This document shows, piece by piece, positions 32,880 to 43,718 of a stretch of 64,000 bases of DNA. The translations under genes were made by a program, and so were the position numbers. Numbering within the stretch: the stretch's first letter is position 1; each line of letters starts with the position of its first letter. The notes under the pieces were generated by a model that saw nothing but the letters and a program-made list of their open reading frames with translations, had not been told where the DNA came from and did not search any database. Origin of the DNA: an uncultured Desulfuromonas sp. (GTDB lineage Bacteria > Desulfobacterota > Desulfuromonadia > Desulfuromonadales > Desulfuromonadaceae); the NCBI RefSeq assembly GCF_963678835.1, contig NZ_OY787469.1, positions 1,550,001 through 1,614,000 of the forward strand. The letters are read 5' to 3'.

Positions 32880-33248
32880 TTGGCACGTATTGCTGGTATT
32901 GACTTACCGAAAAATAAACGAATTGAAGTTGCGCTGACCTATATTTACGGTATCGGACGCTCAACGTCTCAACACATCCTGTCACAGGCTGGTGTAGATT
33001 TTAGTACTCGTTCCGATGATCTGACGGAGGCCGAAGTTGGCCAGATCCGTAAGATTATTGATGACGAGTTGAAGGTTGAAGGTGACCTGCGTCGCGAAGT
33101 GTCCATGAACATCAAACGTATGATGGATCTGGGAAACTATCGTGGTTTGCGTCATCGTCGTGGCTTGCCAGTGCGTGGCCAGAAAACGAAAACCAATGCC
33201 CGTACCCGTAAGGGGCCGCGTAAGACGGTTGCCGGTAAGAAGAAATAA
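32880..33248 (+). CDS. rpsM: 30S ribosomal protein S13
   Basis: S13 (122 residues) forms bridges to the 50S subunit and touches P-site t[23 protein letters not shown] and the C-terminal [20 protein letters not shown] are diagnostic. It starts with TTG at 32880 behind AGGAGG. Confidence 0.98.
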   Translation: MARIAGIDLPKNKRIEVALTYIYGIGRSTSQHILSQAGVDFSTRSDDLTEAEVGQIRKIIDDELKVEGDLRREVSMNIKRMMDLGNYRGLRHRRGLPVRGQKTKTNARTRKGPRKTVAGKKK

Positions 33249-33259
33249 TTGGAGGAACC

Positions 33260-33655
33260 ATGGCAAAGCCAGGTAAAAAAGTTGTAAGAAAAAGTAAGGC
33301 GAAAAAAAATATCGTCAATGGTGTTGCCCATATCCAGGCGACATTTAACAATACGATCGTTTCAATTGCCGATGTCAGCGGGAATGTTATTTCCTGGGCA
33401 ACGGCTGGTGGGTCCGGTTTTAAAGGGTCACGCAAAAGCACTCCGTTTGCTGCACAGGTTGCTGCTGAAACGGCTGCTAAGGCGGCACAGGAACATGGTC
33501 TGCGCAATGTTGAGGTTTGTGTTAAAGGCCCTGGTTCCGGTCGTGAATCGGCACTGCGTGCATTGCAAAGTGCTGGCCTGAACGTCACGATGATCAAAGA
33601 TGTGACCCCGATCCCCCACAATGGCTGTCGTCCTCCCAAACGCCGTCGCGTGTAA
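33260..33655 (+). CDS. rpsK: 30S ribosomal protein S11
   Basis: S11 (131 residues) is a platform protein near the mRNA exit. [17 protein letters not shown] and the C-terminal [18 protein letters not shown] are strongly conserved. Confidence 0.98.
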   Translation: MAKPGKKVVRKSKAKKNIVNGVAHIQATFNNTIVSIADVSGNVISWATAGGSGFKGSRKSTPFAAQVAAETAAKAAQEHGLRNVEVCVKGPGSGRESALRALQSAGLNVTMIKDVTPIPHNGCRPPKRRRV

Positions 33656-33703
33656 TCACGGGATGTGTTGACAGATTGACGATAGACTTCAGAGGATATT
33701 GAA

Positions 33704-34324
33704 ATGGCAAAAAACTTTACAGCTAAAGGTAAAATTGTAAGACGTCTTGGGGTTAATATTTATGGTAATCCGAAATATGACCGTTTGCTCGAGCGTCGTC
33801 CGACCCCTCCCGGTGAGCATGGCGCCGGGCGTCGTGGTAAACCTTCCGATTACTCTCGCCAACTGACGGAAAAACAAAAAGTCCGTTTTTGCTATGGACT
33901 GAGTGAAAAGCAATTTCGCCGTGTATTTGACAAGGCAAAGTCGATGAAGGGTGTTACCGGGCACAATATGCTGGTACTGCTTGAGCGTCGTCTTGATAAT
34001 ATGGTATTCCGTCTTGGACTGGCTTCGACGCGCTCTGAAGCTCGTCTTTTTGTCCGTCATGGACATTTTCTGGTCAACGGTCGTAAGGTTGATATCCCTT
34101 CCTACCTTGTTCGTGCCGGTGATGTGATTGAGGTTCGTGAAAAGAGTCGTAAAATCGGTAAGATCTCTGAAGCCCTTGACAGCGTGATGCGTCGTGGGAT
34201 TCCCGCCTGGTTGGAACTCGAGCGAGATGCGTTTAAAGGAACGGTTAAATCTTTGCCAGCGCGTGAAGAGTTGACGACTCCTGTGTTCGAGGAACAGTTG
34301 ATTGTTGAACTCTATTCCAAGTAA
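33704..34324 (+). CDS. rpsD: 30S ribosomal protein S4
   Basis: S4 (206 residues) nucleates 16S rRNA folding and in E. coli represses the alpha operon. The S4 RNA-binding domain (ERRLDNMVFRLGLASTRSEA, then RHGHFLVNGRKVDIPSY) is intact. The N-terminal segment lacks the four-cysteine zinc cluster of some S4 proteins. It directly precedes rpoA. Confidence 0.98.
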   Translation: MAKNFTAKGKIVRRLGVNIYGNPKYDRLLERRPTPPGEHGAGRRGKPSDYSRQLTEKQKVRFCYGLSEKQFRRVFDKAKSMKGVTGHNMLVLLERRLDNMVFRLGLASTRSEARLFVRHGHFLVNGRKVDIPSYLVRAGDVIEVREKSRKIGKISEALDSVMRRGIPAWLELERDAFKGTVKSLPAREELTTPVFEEQLIVELYSK

Positions 34325-34363
34325 TACGCAATCACTCAGCTAACCTCAGCATGGAGAAAATGA

Positions 34364-35380
34364 ATGTATAAAAACTGGAGAGATCTGATCAAGCCGAAAC
34401 GCCTTCAAGTCGATTCCCGCAGCCTGACTGCCAATTATGGTAAGTTCTTTGCGGAACCGTTCGAGCGTGGTTTTGGTACAACGATTGGTAACTCATTGCG
34501 CCGTATTCTGTTGTCCTCACTTCAGGGAGCGGCTATCACTTCAGTAAGAATTAAGGGCGTTCTTCATGAATTCTCAACGGTTCCGGGCGTTACAGAGGAT
34601 GTTACGGACATTATTCTTAATTTGAAGTCAGTTTTGCTCCGTCTCGAAGGGCAGGAAAGTCGTAATGTCCGCATCGTTAAAAAAGGTGCTGGTGTGATTA
34701 CGGCAGGAGATATCGTCACGGATTCGAATGTCGAAATTCTCAATCCGGATTTGTATATTGCGACCTGCACCAAGGAAGCTGATGTAGAGATCGATATGGT
34801 CGTTTCCATGGGCAAAGGGTATGTTACCGCAGAGCGCAATCGTGATGATAAAGCGCCGGTCGGGACGATTCCCATCGATTCGATCTTTTCACCGATCAAA
34901 AAGGTGAATTATGCCGTGACCAATGCCCGTGTCGGTCAGATTACTGACTATGACAAGTTGACATTGGAAGTCTGGACGGATGCCAGTGTCAAGCCGGAAG
35001 ATGCCGTTGCCTATTCGGCAAAGATTCTCAAAGAGCATCTGCAGATGTTCATCAACTTTGATGAAGAGCAGATTCCTGAGGAGGAGCCGGAAGAGGAAGA
35101 AGTTCAAAAAATCAATGAGAATCTGTATCGCAGCGTTGAGGAACTTGAGTTGTCGGTGCGTAGTGCGAATTGCCTCAAGAATGCACGTATCTCATTGATT
35201 GGTGATTTGGTCCAGAAGACGGAAGCTGAAATGCTGAAAACTCAGAATTTCGGTCGTAAGTCACTTAACGAAATCAAAGATATCTTGGCTGAAATGGGTT
35301 TGACCTTGGGAATGAAACTTGAGAACTTCCCGGACCCTGAATATCTTAAAGTTTTGCAGAAAAGTCGGGAAGAAATCTAG
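34364..35380 (+). CDS. rpoA: DNA-directed RNA polymerase subunit alpha
   Basis: The 338-residue alpha subunit dimerises to nucleate RNA polymerase assembly. The N-terminal domain holds [20 protein letters not shown], an acidic linker lies around [10 protein letters not shown], and the C-terminal domain, which binds UP elements and activators, includes [20 protein letters not shown] and [17 protein letters not shown]. It lies between rpsD and rplQ in the standard order. Confidence 0.98.
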   Translation: MYKNWRDLIKPKRLQVDSRSLTANYGKFFAEPFERGFGTTIGNSLRRILLSSLQGAAITSVRIKGVLHEFSTVPGVTEDVTDIILNLKSVLLRLEGQESRNVRIVKKGAGVITAGDIVTDSNVEILNPDLYIATCTKEADVEIDMVVSMGKGYVTAERNRDDKAPVGTIPIDSIFSPIKKVNYAVTNARVGQITDYDKLTLEVWTDASVKPEDAVAYSAKILKEHLQMFINFDEEQIPEEEPEEEEVQKINENLYRSVEELELSVRSANCLKNARISLIGDLVQKTEAEMLKTQNFGRKSLNEIKDILAEMGLTLGMKLENFPDPEYLKVLQKSREEI

Positions 35381-35412
35381 TTCACTGACTACGCATAGAA
35401 AGGATCGTAACA

Positions 35413-35784
35413 ATGCGTCACAATAAGTCAGGCCGCCGTTTAGGTCGCAATTCAAGTCATCGTGCTGCGATGCTGCGTAACATGGTTACGTCGTTGATCG
35501 ATCACGAGCGCATCACAACGACGGATGCTCGTGCTAAAGAAGTTCGTAAGATCGCTGAAAAAATGATTACTTTAGGTAAGCGTGGCGATCTGCATGCGCG
35601 CCGTCAGGCACTGAGTGTTATCCGTGAGAAGGACGTTGTTGCCAAGCTGTTTGATCGTCTTGCACCGCGTTTTTCAGAGCGTTGTGGAGGTTACACCCGC
35701 ATCATCAAAGTGGGTAACCGCCTCGGTGATAATGCTCCGGTCTCCATTATCGAGTTTGTTGATCAAGAGCAAGCTGCCGAATAA
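35413..35784 (+). CDS. rplQ: 50S ribosomal protein L17
   Basis: L17 (123 residues) lies near the tunnel exit. [20 protein letters not shown] and [20 protein letters not shown] identify it. It is the last gene of the ribosomal block and is followed by a strong terminator. Confidence 0.98.
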   Translation: MRHNKSGRRLGRNSSHRAAMLRNMVTSLIDHERITTTDARAKEVRKIAEKMITLGKRGDLHARRQALSVIREKDVVAKLFDRLAPRFSERCGGYTRIIKVGNRLGDNAPVSIIEFVDQEQAAE

Positions 35785-35810
35785 GCCGGTGGCGATATAG
35801 TAAGCGTATA

Positions 35811-35844
35811 AAAAAGGCAAGGGGATCTCCCTTGCCTTTTTTTT
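35811..35844 (+). terminator. Intrinsic terminator after rplQ
   Basis: A 13-base stem (AAAAAGGCAAGGG with CCCTTGCCTTTTT) closes a five-base loop and runs into a T tract. It ends the long ribosomal transcription unit and lies only about two dozen bases before trpE. Confidence 0.9.
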
Positions 35845-35867
35845 CTAACTGTTCAGTGAGGACGTCG

Positions 35868-37346
35868 ATGCAAATCACACCCACATTTTCAGAATTTAAG
35901 GCGTTGTCTGCGACGGGAAACCTGATTCCTGTTTATGCAGAAATTCTGGCCGATATGGAAACACCGGTTTCGGCGTTTAAAAAAATTGATGATGGCGAGT
36001 TGTCGTTTTTGCTCGAAAGTATCGAGGGTGGTGAAAAGTGGGCGCGTTATTCCTTGTTGGGCAGTGGCTCCGGCTGTGTTTTTCGATCGCGTAACGATTA
36101 CTATGAAATTGTTCGTAACGGTCAGGTTCACGACAGCGGCAACTGCGATGATCCGCTTGAAGTGCTTCGCGCTCTACTGAGTCGTTATCAACCGGTTGAG
36201 ATGGAGGGGTTGCCCCGTTTTTGTGGTGGTGCGGTTGGCTATCTCGGCTATGATATGGTGCGTTACGTTGAGAAACTTCCGGATAACAATCCCGCTGACA
36301 TTGGGGCGTATGACAGCTGCTTTATCCTGACCGATTCTATTCTGATCTTTGATAATCGCCAACAGAAAATCAAGGTTGTGTGCAATGTTCACATTGAAGA
36401 GGGTGCTGATCTACAACAAACCTACGATGCGGCTGTCTGCACAATCCAGACTCTGATTGACAAACTTCGTCAGCCACGTTCGCGTGAAGTGGCCAGACCA
36501 AACGGGCACCATGAGTTCTGCGCCAATTTTACCAAGCCACAGTTTCTCGAAGCTGTCGAGCGTTGTAAGGAATATGTGCGTTCCGGTGATGTCATTCAAG
36601 TGGTGTTGTCGCAGCGATTTTCAGCTGAACTGAAAGCAGACCCTTTTGATATCTATCGCTCCTTGCGCACCATCAACCCGTCTCCTTATATGTTTTTTTT
36701 ACGTTTTGGTGCCACATTGGTTGTCGGTGCTTCCCCCGAAGTTCTGGTGCGCAAAGAGGAAGACGTTGTTGAAGTACGTCCTATTGCCGGAACACGCCCG
36801 CGGGGCAAAACTGTTGAAGAAGACGATGTTTTTGAACAGGAGCTTCTTGATGATCCGAAAGAACTGGCTGAGCATGTCATGTTGGTTGACCTTGGCCGCA
36901 ATGATCTCGGGCGGATATGTCGCACTGGCAGTGTCAAAATCAGCGAATTTAAGGTCATTGAGCGTTACTCCCATGTGATGCATATTGTTTCCAATGTGCG
37001 CGGTATTCTCGATAATAATACGGATGCTTTTGATGTGTTCCGCGCAACATTCCCAGCCGGGACCTTAAGTGGTGCGCCGAAAATTCGAGCGATGGAAATT
37101 ATTGACGAGATGGAACCACAACGTCGTGAGATCTATGGTGGCGCCGTGGGTTATTTCTCATTTTCCGGCAATATGGATATGGCGATTGCCATTCGGACGC
37201 TGGTCATACATGACAATCACGTCCATTTGCAGGCTGGAGCGGGAATTGTCGCAGACTCCAGCCCCGTCGCTGAATACGAGGAAACCATCAATAAGGCCAA
37301 AGGGGTGATGAAGGCCATTGAGATGGCTGAAGGAGGACTCGAATAA
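35868..37346 (+). CDS. trpE: Anthranilate synthase component I
   Basis: TrpE converts chorismate to anthranilate using ammonia from TrpG. The 492-residue product has the chorismate-binding core with [44 protein letters not shown] and the C-terminal [21 protein letters not shown] 35868 follows GTGAGGAC; a longer in-frame start would begin inside the terminator and is rejected. No separate promoter is evident between the terminator and the start codon. It shares one base with trpG. Confidence 0.95.
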   Translation: MQITPTFSEFKALSATGNLIPVYAEILADMETPVSAFKKIDDGELSFLLESIEGGEKWARYSLLGSGSGCVFRSRNDYYEIVRNGQVHDSGNCDDPLEVLRALLSRYQPVEMEGLPRFCGGAVGYLGYDMVRYVEKLPDNNPADIGAYDSCFILTDSILIFDNRQQKIKVVCNVHIEEGADLQQTYDAAVCTIQTLIDKLRQPRSREVARPNGHHEFCANFTKPQFLEAVERCKEYVRSGDVIQVVLSQRFSAELKADPFDIYRSLRTINPSPYMFFLRFGATLVVGASPEVLVRKEEDVVEVRPIAGTRPRGKTVEEDDVFEQELLDDPKELAEHVMLVDLGRNDLGRICRTGSVKISEFKVIERYSHVMHIVSNVRGILDNNTDAFDVFRATFPAGTLSGAPKIRAMEIIDEMEPQRREIYGGAVGYFSFSGNMDMAIAIRTLVIHDNHVHLQAGAGIVADSSPVAEYEETINKAKGVMKAIEMAEGGLE

Positions 37347-37936
37347 TGTTGCTGATGATTGATAATTACGACTCCTTTACTTATAATCTGGTCCAGTATT
37401 TTCGCGAATTGGGCGAAGAGGTGGTGGTGTATCGTAATGATGCCATCACACTTGACGAAATTGCCGCATTGCAACCGGATAAGCTCGTCATCTCTCCCGG
37501 TCCCTGTACGCCCCGCGAAGCGGGAATCTCGGTGGACGCTATTCACTATTTTGCCGGAAAGCTGCCGATTCTCGGTGTTTGCCTTGGGCATCAAGCCATT
37601 GGCGAAGCCTTTGGGGGCAATATTGTTCGCGCAGACGAATTGATGCACGGCAAAACCAGTGCTATGTACCACAACAGCACAGATTTGTTTGCCGGACTTG
37701 ACAACCCGTTTGACGCCACCCGTTATCATTCTCTGGTGATTGAGAGGGCTACGATTCCCCCTTGCCTGGAGGTGACCTGCTGGACTGACAGCGATATGAT
37801 TATGGGCGTGGCACATAAAGAACTGGCCATCTGGGGGGTCCAATTTCATCCCGAGTCGATTTTGTCACTGGCCGGAAAACCTCTATTGCAGAATTATCTC
37901 GACTTGGCAGAACAGTTCTGGAGGAGTCATGATTAA
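37346..37936 (+). CDS. trpG: Anthranilate synthase component II (glutamine amidotransferase)
   Basis: This class I glutamine amidotransferase of 196 residues supplies ammonia to TrpE. The nucleophile is Cys79 in [16 protein letters not shown] and the His-Glu pair is in [11 protein letters not shown]. It may also serve aminodeoxychorismate synthase in folate synthesis, as many bacteria share one subunit. The ATG overlaps the trpE stop (TAATG). Confidence 0.95.
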   Translation: MLLMIDNYDSFTYNLVQYFRELGEEVVVYRNDAITLDEIAALQPDKLVISPGPCTPREAGISVDAIHYFAGKLPILGVCLGHQAIGEAFGGNIVRADELMHGKTSAMYHNSTDLFAGLDNPFDATRYHSLVIERATIPPCLEVTCWTDSDMIMGVAHKELAIWGVQFHPESILSLAGKPLLQNYLDLAEQFWRSHD

Positions 37937-38978
37937 AACAGCCATCGGTCGTGTCGTTGACGGCCACGATCTGAGTGAAAATGAGATGGTGGATGTGATG
38001 AATCAGATCATGGGCGGTGAAGCGACTCCGGCCCAGATTGGTGCGTTCATCACCGCGTTGCGCCTCAAGGGCGAAACCGTTGCCGAAATCAGCGGTGCTG
38101 CGCGCGTGATGCGTGCTCATGCAACTCCGATTCGTGTTGGTGCCGCGTTGGACATCGACCGCGAAGAGATCAATACGGATCAGGAAACCATTCTCGACAC
38201 CTGTGGTACCGGTGGCAGTGGCACCAAGAGTTTCAATATCTCCACCACAGTCGCTTTTGTGGTTGCGGCCTGTGGTGTTAAGGTTGCCAAACATGGTAAC
38301 CGCAGTGTCTCTTCGGCATGTGGCAGTGCTGATGTGCTTGAAGAGCTCGGGGTTAATCTTGATGTCACACCGGCCGTGGTTGAGTCCTGTATTCAAGAAT
38401 TGAACGTTGGCTTCCTGTATGCCCCTGCTTTGCACGGAGCGATGAAATACGCCATTGGCCCGCGGCGCGAGATCGGTATCCGCACTATCTTCAACGTGCT
38501 TGGCCCTCTGACCAACCCAGCCAAAGCCGACCGGCAGGTGTTGGGTGTGTACCGTAAGGACTTGGTTGAACCCTTGGCAGAGGTTTTGTGCCATCTTGGC
38601 TGTAAACGCGGGTTTGTTGTGCATGGCAGCGACGGCATGGATGAGGTAACCTTGACCGGTCCGACAGATGTCGCCTGCATTGACGATGGTGAGATTACCC
38701 TGTCGACCATCAATCCTGAAGAGTTTGGGTTACGTTGTTGCACGTTGGAGGATTTGCAGGGGGGCGATGCCAAGGCCAATGCGATCATTGTCCGGGACAT
38801 TCTCCACGGCAAACCGGGACCGAAACGGGACATTGTGCTGCTCAACAGTGCATTTGCTCTGGTTGCCGCCGGCCTCGTGGACGATCTGTCCGCTGGCATG
38901 GACATGGCCCGCCAGACCATCGACACCGGGCTGGCTACGGTAAAACTTGAAGGCTTGATCCGGATGACCAAACAATGA
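37929..38978 (+). CDS. trpD: Anthranilate phosphoribosyltransferase
   Basis: TrpD joins anthranilate to PRPP. The 349-residue product has the PRPP loop [16 protein letters not shown], followed by [21 protein letters not shown], and [16 protein letters not shown] further on. The ATG overlaps trpG by eight bases behind GGAGGAG. It overlaps trpC by four bases. Confidence 0.96.
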   Translation: MIKTAIGRVVDGHDLSENEMVDVMNQIMGGEATPAQIGAFITALRLKGETVAEISGAARVMRAHATPIRVGAALDIDREEINTDQETILDTCGTGGSGTKSFNISTTVAFVVAACGVKVAKHGNRSVSSACGSADVLEELGVNLDVTPAVVESCIQELNVGFLYAPALHGAMKYAIGPRREIGIRTIFNVLGPLTNPAKADRQVLGVYRKDLVEPLAEVLCHLGCKRGFVVHGSDGMDEVTLTGPTDVACIDDGEITLSTINPEEFGLRCCTLEDLQGGDAKANAIIVRDILHGKPGPKRDIVLLNSAFALVAAGLVDDLSAGMDMARQTIDTGLATVKLEGLIRMTKQ

Positions 38979-39766
38979 TTCTCGATAAAATCCTTGCCCA
39001 TAAACAGATCGAAGTGGCCAGCTCCAAACAGCGCTACACCGTTGAACAGTTACAGGAACGGATTGTTCAAGCCCCGGCGACACGCGGTTTTGAGCAGAGT
39101 TTGCGTCAGAGGGCTAACGATGGCGTGGCGATTATCGCTGAGGTGAAAAAAGGCTCGCCATCCAAAGGGATCATTCGTGAAGATTTTGATCCAGTGGCCA
39201 TTGCCAGGGGCTATGAAAAAGCCGGAGCCACCTGTTTGTCGGTGTTGACGGATGAACATTTCTTTTTCGGCCATCTTGATTTTTTGCAGCAGATTGCTGC
39301 TGAAGTTCGCTTGCCGTTGCTGCGCAAAGATTTCATCATTGATGCCCACCAAATTTATGAAGCTCGCGCTTTTGGTGCCGACGCGATTTTATTGATTGCT
39401 GCGGCCTTGGATCTTAAGCAACTCCAGAAATTCCACGCCCTGGCTCAGGAGCTGGATCTCGATGTCCTGCTTGAAGTGCATAACGAAGAAGAACTCGATG
39501 TTGCTCTGCAGACGGAATGTACCCTGATCGGAGTGAATAATCGTTGTTTGAAAACCTTTGTCACAGATTTGGCCGTTAGCGAACGGTTGTTGCCGAACAT
39601 CCCCAGCTCGCGGCTGGTGGTCTCAGAAAGCGGTATTCAGGATTACGCGTCGATCTCCCGTTTGCGCAAAGCTGGTGCTGGAGCTTTTCTCATCGGTGAA
39701 AGCCTGATGCGCGAAGGTGATTTTGCTGCCAAGTTGGCGCAACTGCTGGGAGGCCCCGGTGTCTGA
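38975..39766 (+). CDS. trpC: Indole-3-glycerol phosphate synthase
   Basis: TrpC (263 residues, monofunctional) closes the indole ring. The TIM-barrel motifs include [20 protein letters not shown] with the catalytic lysine, [32 protein letters not shown] and [13 protein letters not shown]. It starts with ATGA overlapping trpD. Confidence 0.96.
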   Translation: MILDKILAHKQIEVASSKQRYTVEQLQERIVQAPATRGFEQSLRQRANDGVAIIAEVKKGSPSKGIIREDFDPVAIARGYEKAGATCLSVLTDEHFFFGHLDFLQQIAAEVRLPLLRKDFIIDAHQIYEARAFGADAILLIAAALDLKQLQKFHALAQELDLDVLLEVHNEEELDVALQTECTLIGVNNRCLKTFVTDLAVSERLLPNIPSSRLVVSESGIQDYASISRLRKAGAGAFLIGESLMREGDFAAKLAQLLGGPGV

Positions 39767-40400
39767 CACTGTGCGCTTCGCCGACGTCAAGGTGAAAATC
39801 TGTGGGATTACCTCGTTAAACGATGCCTTGGCCGCCGTCGAAGCTGGTGCCGATGCTCTGGGTTTTGTGTTTTATCCGCCCAGTTCCCGCTATATTGCGC
39901 CTGAAACAGCGGCGCACATCATCCGCCTGTTGCCTGCGTTTGTCACCACGGTGGGGCTGTTCGTTAACGAGTCGTCGTCGGTGATCGAAGATGTCGTGAC
40001 AACGTGCAGGCTCGATGTTGTTCAATTGCACGGTGACGAATTGCCGGAACAGTGCCATTGCTCAGCAGCCCGAGTTGTCAAAGCGTTGCGCATCCGCGAT
40101 GAAGAAAGTCTGGTCGGAATCGACCGCTATCCGGTCACCTCTCTGTTGCTTGATGCCTGGTGTGACCAGGCCTACGGCGGCAGCGGCAAGGTGGGGCGCT
40201 GGGATCTGGCACGTCAGGTTGCCGAGGAGAATGTTGTCATTCTTGCCGGCGGACTGACGCCGGACAATGTGGCTGAGGCGGTTCGTGACGTTGTTCCTTA
40301 TGCCGTTGATGTCTCCAGTGGGGTGGAGAGCGCCCCGGGAATCAAAGATCCGGCGCTGATGAGCGCCTTTGTATATCATGCTAAAAACGCCAGGAGTTAA
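39759..40400 (+). CDS. trpF: Phosphoribosylanthranilate isomerase
   Basis: TrpF performs the Amadori rearrangement before TrpC. The product (213 residues) shows [20 protein letters not shown] with the catalytic cysteine, [21 protein letters not shown] and the C-terminal [17 protein letters not shown] with the catalytic aspartate. GTG 39759 is favoured because GGGAGG lies five bases upstream; the gene then overlaps trpC by eight bases. Confidence 0.94.
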   Translation: MSDTVRFADVKVKICGITSLNDALAAVEAGADALGFVFYPPSSRYIAPETAAHIIRLLPAFVTTVGLFVNESSSVIEDVVTTCRLDVVQLHGDELPEQCHCSAARVVKALRIRDEESLVGIDRYPVTSLLLDAWCDQAYGGSGKVGRWDLARQVAEENVVILAGGLTPDNVAEAVRDVVPYAVDVSSGVESAPGIKDPALMSAFVYHAKNARS

Positions 40401-40402
40401 TC

Positions 40403-41602
40403 ATGTCGATGTATTCATACCCGGATCCAAGAGGTCATTTTGGTCAGTTTGGCGGACGCTATGTGGCGGAAACCCTGATGCCGGCCCTGCTGGAGCTGGA
40501 ACAGGCCTATAACGAAGCCATCGCTGATCCTGAGTTTGACAAAGAGTTCCACTATTATCTCAACCACTATGTCGGCCGTCCCAGCCCGCTCTACTTTGCC
40601 GAGCGTTTGACCGAGCACCTTGGTGGCGCTAAGATCTATCTCAAGCGCGAAGATCTCAACCACACCGGCGCTCATAAGGTCAATAATACCGTCGGTCAGG
40701 TGCTGCTGGCCAAGCGAATGGGGAAAAAAAAGGTGATTGCCGAGACCGGTGCGGGACAGCACGGCGTAGCCACTGCCACGGTGGCGGCACGCTTTGGCCT
40801 CGAATGTGAAGTTTTCATGGGGACGGAAGATATCCGGCGTCAGTCGCTCAATGTGTTTCGTATGAAACTGCTTGGCGCCAAAGTGCATGGTGTCACCAGT
40901 GGCACGGCCACTCTGAAGGATGCCATGAATGATGCGTTGCGTCACTGGGTGACCCATGTGCGCGACACCTTTTATGTCATCGGAACAGTGGCTGGTCCCC
41001 ATCCCTATCCGCAACTGGTGCGTGATTTTCAGGCGGTGATCGGCCGTGAGGCACGTGAACAGATCCTGAGCGCTGAAGGGAAATTGCCCGATGCCGTGGT
41101 CGCCTGTATCGGTGGTGGGTCTAATGCCATGGGAATTTTTTATCCGTTTATTCATGATGAAACTGTGCGTTTGTTGGGGGTTGAAGCCGCCGGTTTGGGT
41201 ATCGATACCGACAAGCATGCCGCCAGCATCAGCGCCGGAAAAGTCGGTGTGCTGCACGGCAATAAAACCTTCCTGCTTCAAGACGACGATGGCCAGATCA
41301 CTCATGCGCACTCCATTTCCGCCGGATTGGATTATCCCGGTGTCGGTCCGGAACATGCCCTGTTGCATGACATTAAACGTGCCGAATATGAGGCCATCAC
41401 CGATGATGAGGCCCTGGACGGCTTTAAAAAATTGACCCAACTCGAAGGAATTATCCCCGCGTTGGAAAGTGCCCATGCCGTGGCTCAGGTGATCAAGCTG
41501 GCACCGACCATGAGCAAAGAGCAGATTGTTATCATGAACCTGTCCGGTCGTGGTGACAAAGATATGCATACCGTCGCCGAAGCATTCGGCGTGGAATTGT
41601 AA
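40403..41602 (+). CDS. trpB: Tryptophan synthase beta chain
   Basis: TrpB (399 residues) condenses indole with serine using PLP. The PLP lysine is Lys92 in [14 protein letters not shown] and the phosphate loop is [12 protein letters not shown]. The partner trpA is not the next gene: two unrelated genes intervene, which is unusual given that the subunits form a complex. Confidence 0.97.
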   Translation: MSMYSYPDPRGHFGQFGGRYVAETLMPALLELEQAYNEAIADPEFDKEFHYYLNHYVGRPSPLYFAERLTEHLGGAKIYLKREDLNHTGAHKVNNTVGQVLLAKRMGKKKVIAETGAGQHGVATATVAARFGLECEVFMGTEDIRRQSLNVFRMKLLGAKVHGVTSGTATLKDAMNDALRHWVTHVRDTFYVIGTVAGPHPYPQLVRDFQAVIGREAREQILSAEGKLPDAVVACIGGGSNAMGIFYPFIHDETVRLLGVEAAGLGIDTDKHAASISAGKVGVLHGNKTFLLQDDDGQITHAHSISAGLDYPGVGPEHALLHDIKRAEYEAITDDEALDGFKKLTQLEGIIPALESAHAVAQVIKLAPTMSKEQIVIMNLSGRGDKDMHTVAEAFGVEL

Positions 41603-41616
41603 CGACAAGGAGTCTT

Positions 41617-42930
41617 ATGCGTTTTGATACCCTCAATCTTCCCGAACTGGTTCAGCAGGGAGTACAGCAACTCGGCTTTGCCGAACTGACTCCGGTGCAG
41701 GAACAGGCCATTCCGCTTGCGTTGGACGGTCGTGATGTGGCCGCCCAGGCCCAGACCGGGACCGGCAAGACAGCCGCTTTCCTGATTGCCCTCTATACCC
41801 GCCTGCTCAACAATCCGCAACCGACATCTGAGAATCCACGTGCGCTGATTATGGCGCCGACCCGCGAGCTGGTGGTGCAGATTTGCGAAGATGCCAAGGG
41901 CCTGGTGCCGGACTCGCCGCTCACAATTCACCCGGTGTATGGTGGTGTGGATTATGACCGGCAGCGCAAGGCGTTTGGAGAAGGGGTGGACATTGTTGTG
42001 GCTACGCCGGGGCGCCTGATCGATTATGCCAAGCAGAAGGTGTTCTCCTTCAAGCGCATTGAAGTGCTGGTGATTGATGAAGCCGACCGCATGTTTGATA
42101 TGGGCTTTATCAGTGATCTGCGTTTTATTTTGCGCCGCCTGCCCTCCTATGAAAAGCGCCAGACCATGCTGTTTTCAGCGACGCTTTCACCGCGGGTTAT
42201 GGAATTGGCCTACGACTTTATGAACGAGGCGGAAAAGGTGCAGATCGAGCCGGAGCAGGTGACTGCTGAACGGGTTGAGCAGATCGTTTACCATGTTGGC
42301 GGCAAGGAAAAAATTCCCCTGTTGCTCGGACTGCTGAACGAGCGCATGGCAGGCGGGCGGGTGATGGTGTTTGCCAACACCAAGCGTGATACCGATTATG
42401 TCACCCGGGTGCTGCAGGCCAATGACATCAAAGCGGCACAGATTTCCGGCGATATTTCCCAGGTGAAACGGATGCGCATCCTCAGCGAGTTCAAAGAGGG
42501 CAAAGTTCAGGTTCTGGTGGCTACGGATGTTGCTTCACGCGGAATTCATATTGAGGATGTTACCCATGTCGTCAATTATGATGTGCCTCAGGATCCCGAA
42601 GACTATGTGCATCGTATCGGTCGCACCGCCCGTGCCGGAGCCTCCGGTCTGGCCATCATGATGGCGGATGAAGATCTGGTCTATCATTTGCCGGCCATCG
42701 AAGAATATATCAGCAGTTCCATTCCCAGCGAAGTCCCGGCGGAAGAGCTGTTTACCTGGAAGTACAAACGCCCGGCACGTAAACTCAAGAAAACACCGGC
42801 GCACAGTCGGTCGTCCAACAAGTCGTCCATTAAGGGGGCTGCGAAAGGGCACTCCAAACCGGGGGATAAACCGCAACGTCGTCGCCCCCGTCGCCGCAAA
42901 CCTGCAGGCCCCAAGCCGACGGAGAGCTGA
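41617..42930 (+). CDS. DEAD-box ATP-dependent RNA helicase
   Basis: The 437-residue protein has all helicase motifs in order: the Q motif FAELTPVQEQAI, Walker A AQTGTGKT (residues 45-52), APTREL, VIDEADRMFD, FSATLSP, TDVASRGIHIED and HRIGRTARAG. The last 50 residues are a basic tail rich in Lys, Arg, Ser and Pro, likely for RNA binding. It is closest in style to RhlB or RhlE, but a precise name cannot be given. Its placement between trpB and trpA, sharing a base with the next gene, suggests insertion of a two-gene cassette. Confidence 0.92.
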   Translation: MRFDTLNLPELVQQGVQQLGFAELTPVQEQAIPLALDGRDVAAQAQTGTGKTAAFLIALYTRLLNNPQPTSENPRALIMAPTRELVVQICEDAKGLVPDSPLTIHPVYGGVDYDRQRKAFGEGVDIVVATPGRLIDYAKQKVFSFKRIEVLVIDEADRMFDMGFISDLRFILRRLPSYEKRQTMLFSATLSPRVMELAYDFMNEAEKVQIEPEQVTAERVEQIVYHVGGKEKIPLLLGLLNERMAGGRVMVFANTKRDTDYVTRVLQANDIKAAQISGDISQVKRMRILSEFKEGKVQVLVATDVASRGIHIEDVTHVVNYDVPQDPEDYVHRIGRTARAGASGLAIMMADEDLVYHLPAIEEYISSSIPSEVPAEELFTWKYKRPARKLKKTPAHSRSSNKSSIKGAAKGHSKPGDKPQRRRPRRRKPAGPKPTES

Positions 42931-43607
42931 TGGTTTTGCGTGATCCGTTGTTGCCGGAATTAACCGAGTGTCGGCGCTGTTCCCGTTTGACGGGCTATCT
43001 GGCGACGCTGCCACCCAAAGGGGGACGGTCGCGTGATGACTATTGGAACCGCCCTGTGCCGGGATTTGGCGATGTCAATGCCCGCATCTGGCTGGTGGGA
43101 TTGGCCCCCGGTGCCCATGGGGCGAATCGCACCGCACGGCCGTTTACCGGTGACGGTGCCGGTGATTTTATGTACCCCCTTTTATATCAGGCCGGATTAA
43201 GCAATCAGCCGCAATCGGAATCCTGTGACGATGGGTTGCGGCTCAAGGATCTGTACATCAGCAATGCCGTCAAATGCGTTCCACCCGGCAACAAGCCGCT
43301 GGCAGAGGAATTCCACCAGTGCCGCGATTATCTGCTGCGTGAATGGCAACAGTTGACATCGGTTCGGGTGATCCTCGCTTTGGGACGCGATGCCTTCATC
43401 AGTGTGTTACACCTGTTGAAAGAGCGAGGAATGATCAAGCGGTTGGCGGATTTTCCTTTTGCCCATAATGGCTGTTTTGAACTGACCAATGGTCAATATC
43501 TGCTGTCCTGTTACCACACCAGTCGCTATAACGTGCAGACCGGCCGTATGACTGAACCGCTTTTTTTAGAGGTGTTAAGCCGAGCGCGTCAGTTGGCTCA
43601 AGCCTAG
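42930..43607 (+). CDS. Uracil-DNA glycosylase, family 5 (UDGb) type
   Basis: This 225-residue protein has the family motif GLAPGAHGANRTARPFTGDG (residues 57-76) and four cysteines (14, 17, 116 and 131) spaced as in iron-sulfur UDGs. In the family 5 (UDGb) motif the catalytic acid of classical Ung is replaced, as seen in the alanine-rich motif here. The enzyme removes uracil and some other deaminated bases from DNA. It overlaps the helicase gene by one base and ends 111 bases before trpA. Confidence 0.88.
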   Translation: MVLRDPLLPELTECRRCSRLTGYLATLPPKGGRSRDDYWNRPVPGFGDVNARIWLVGLAPGAHGANRTARPFTGDGAGDFMYPLLYQAGLSNQPQSESCDDGLRLKDLYISNAVKCVPPGNKPLAEEFHQCRDYLLREWQQLTSVRVILALGRDAFISVLHLLKERGMIKRLADFPFAHNGCFELTNGQYLLSCYHTSRYNVQTGRMTEPLFLEVLSRARQLAQA

Positions 43608-43657
43608 CTGCTCCGTGGAACAAGACGATTGAAAATGCAAACGCTGTTAGAAAACGG

Positions 43658-43687
43658 TTGAAAGCGTCGACAGCGTTGAACTACACT
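43658..43687 (+). promoter_or_regulatory. Candidate promoter for trpA-accD-folC-lptD
   Basis: TTGAAA at 43658-43663 and TACACT at 43682-43687 are 18 bases apart. An inverted repeat, AACGCTGT at 43640-43647 and ACAGCGTT at 43670-43677, brackets the -35 box and could be an operator. Confidence 0.4.
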
Positions 43688-43718
43688 AGCAAAATTGAGC
43701 TGAAGAAAAGAGAGTGTC

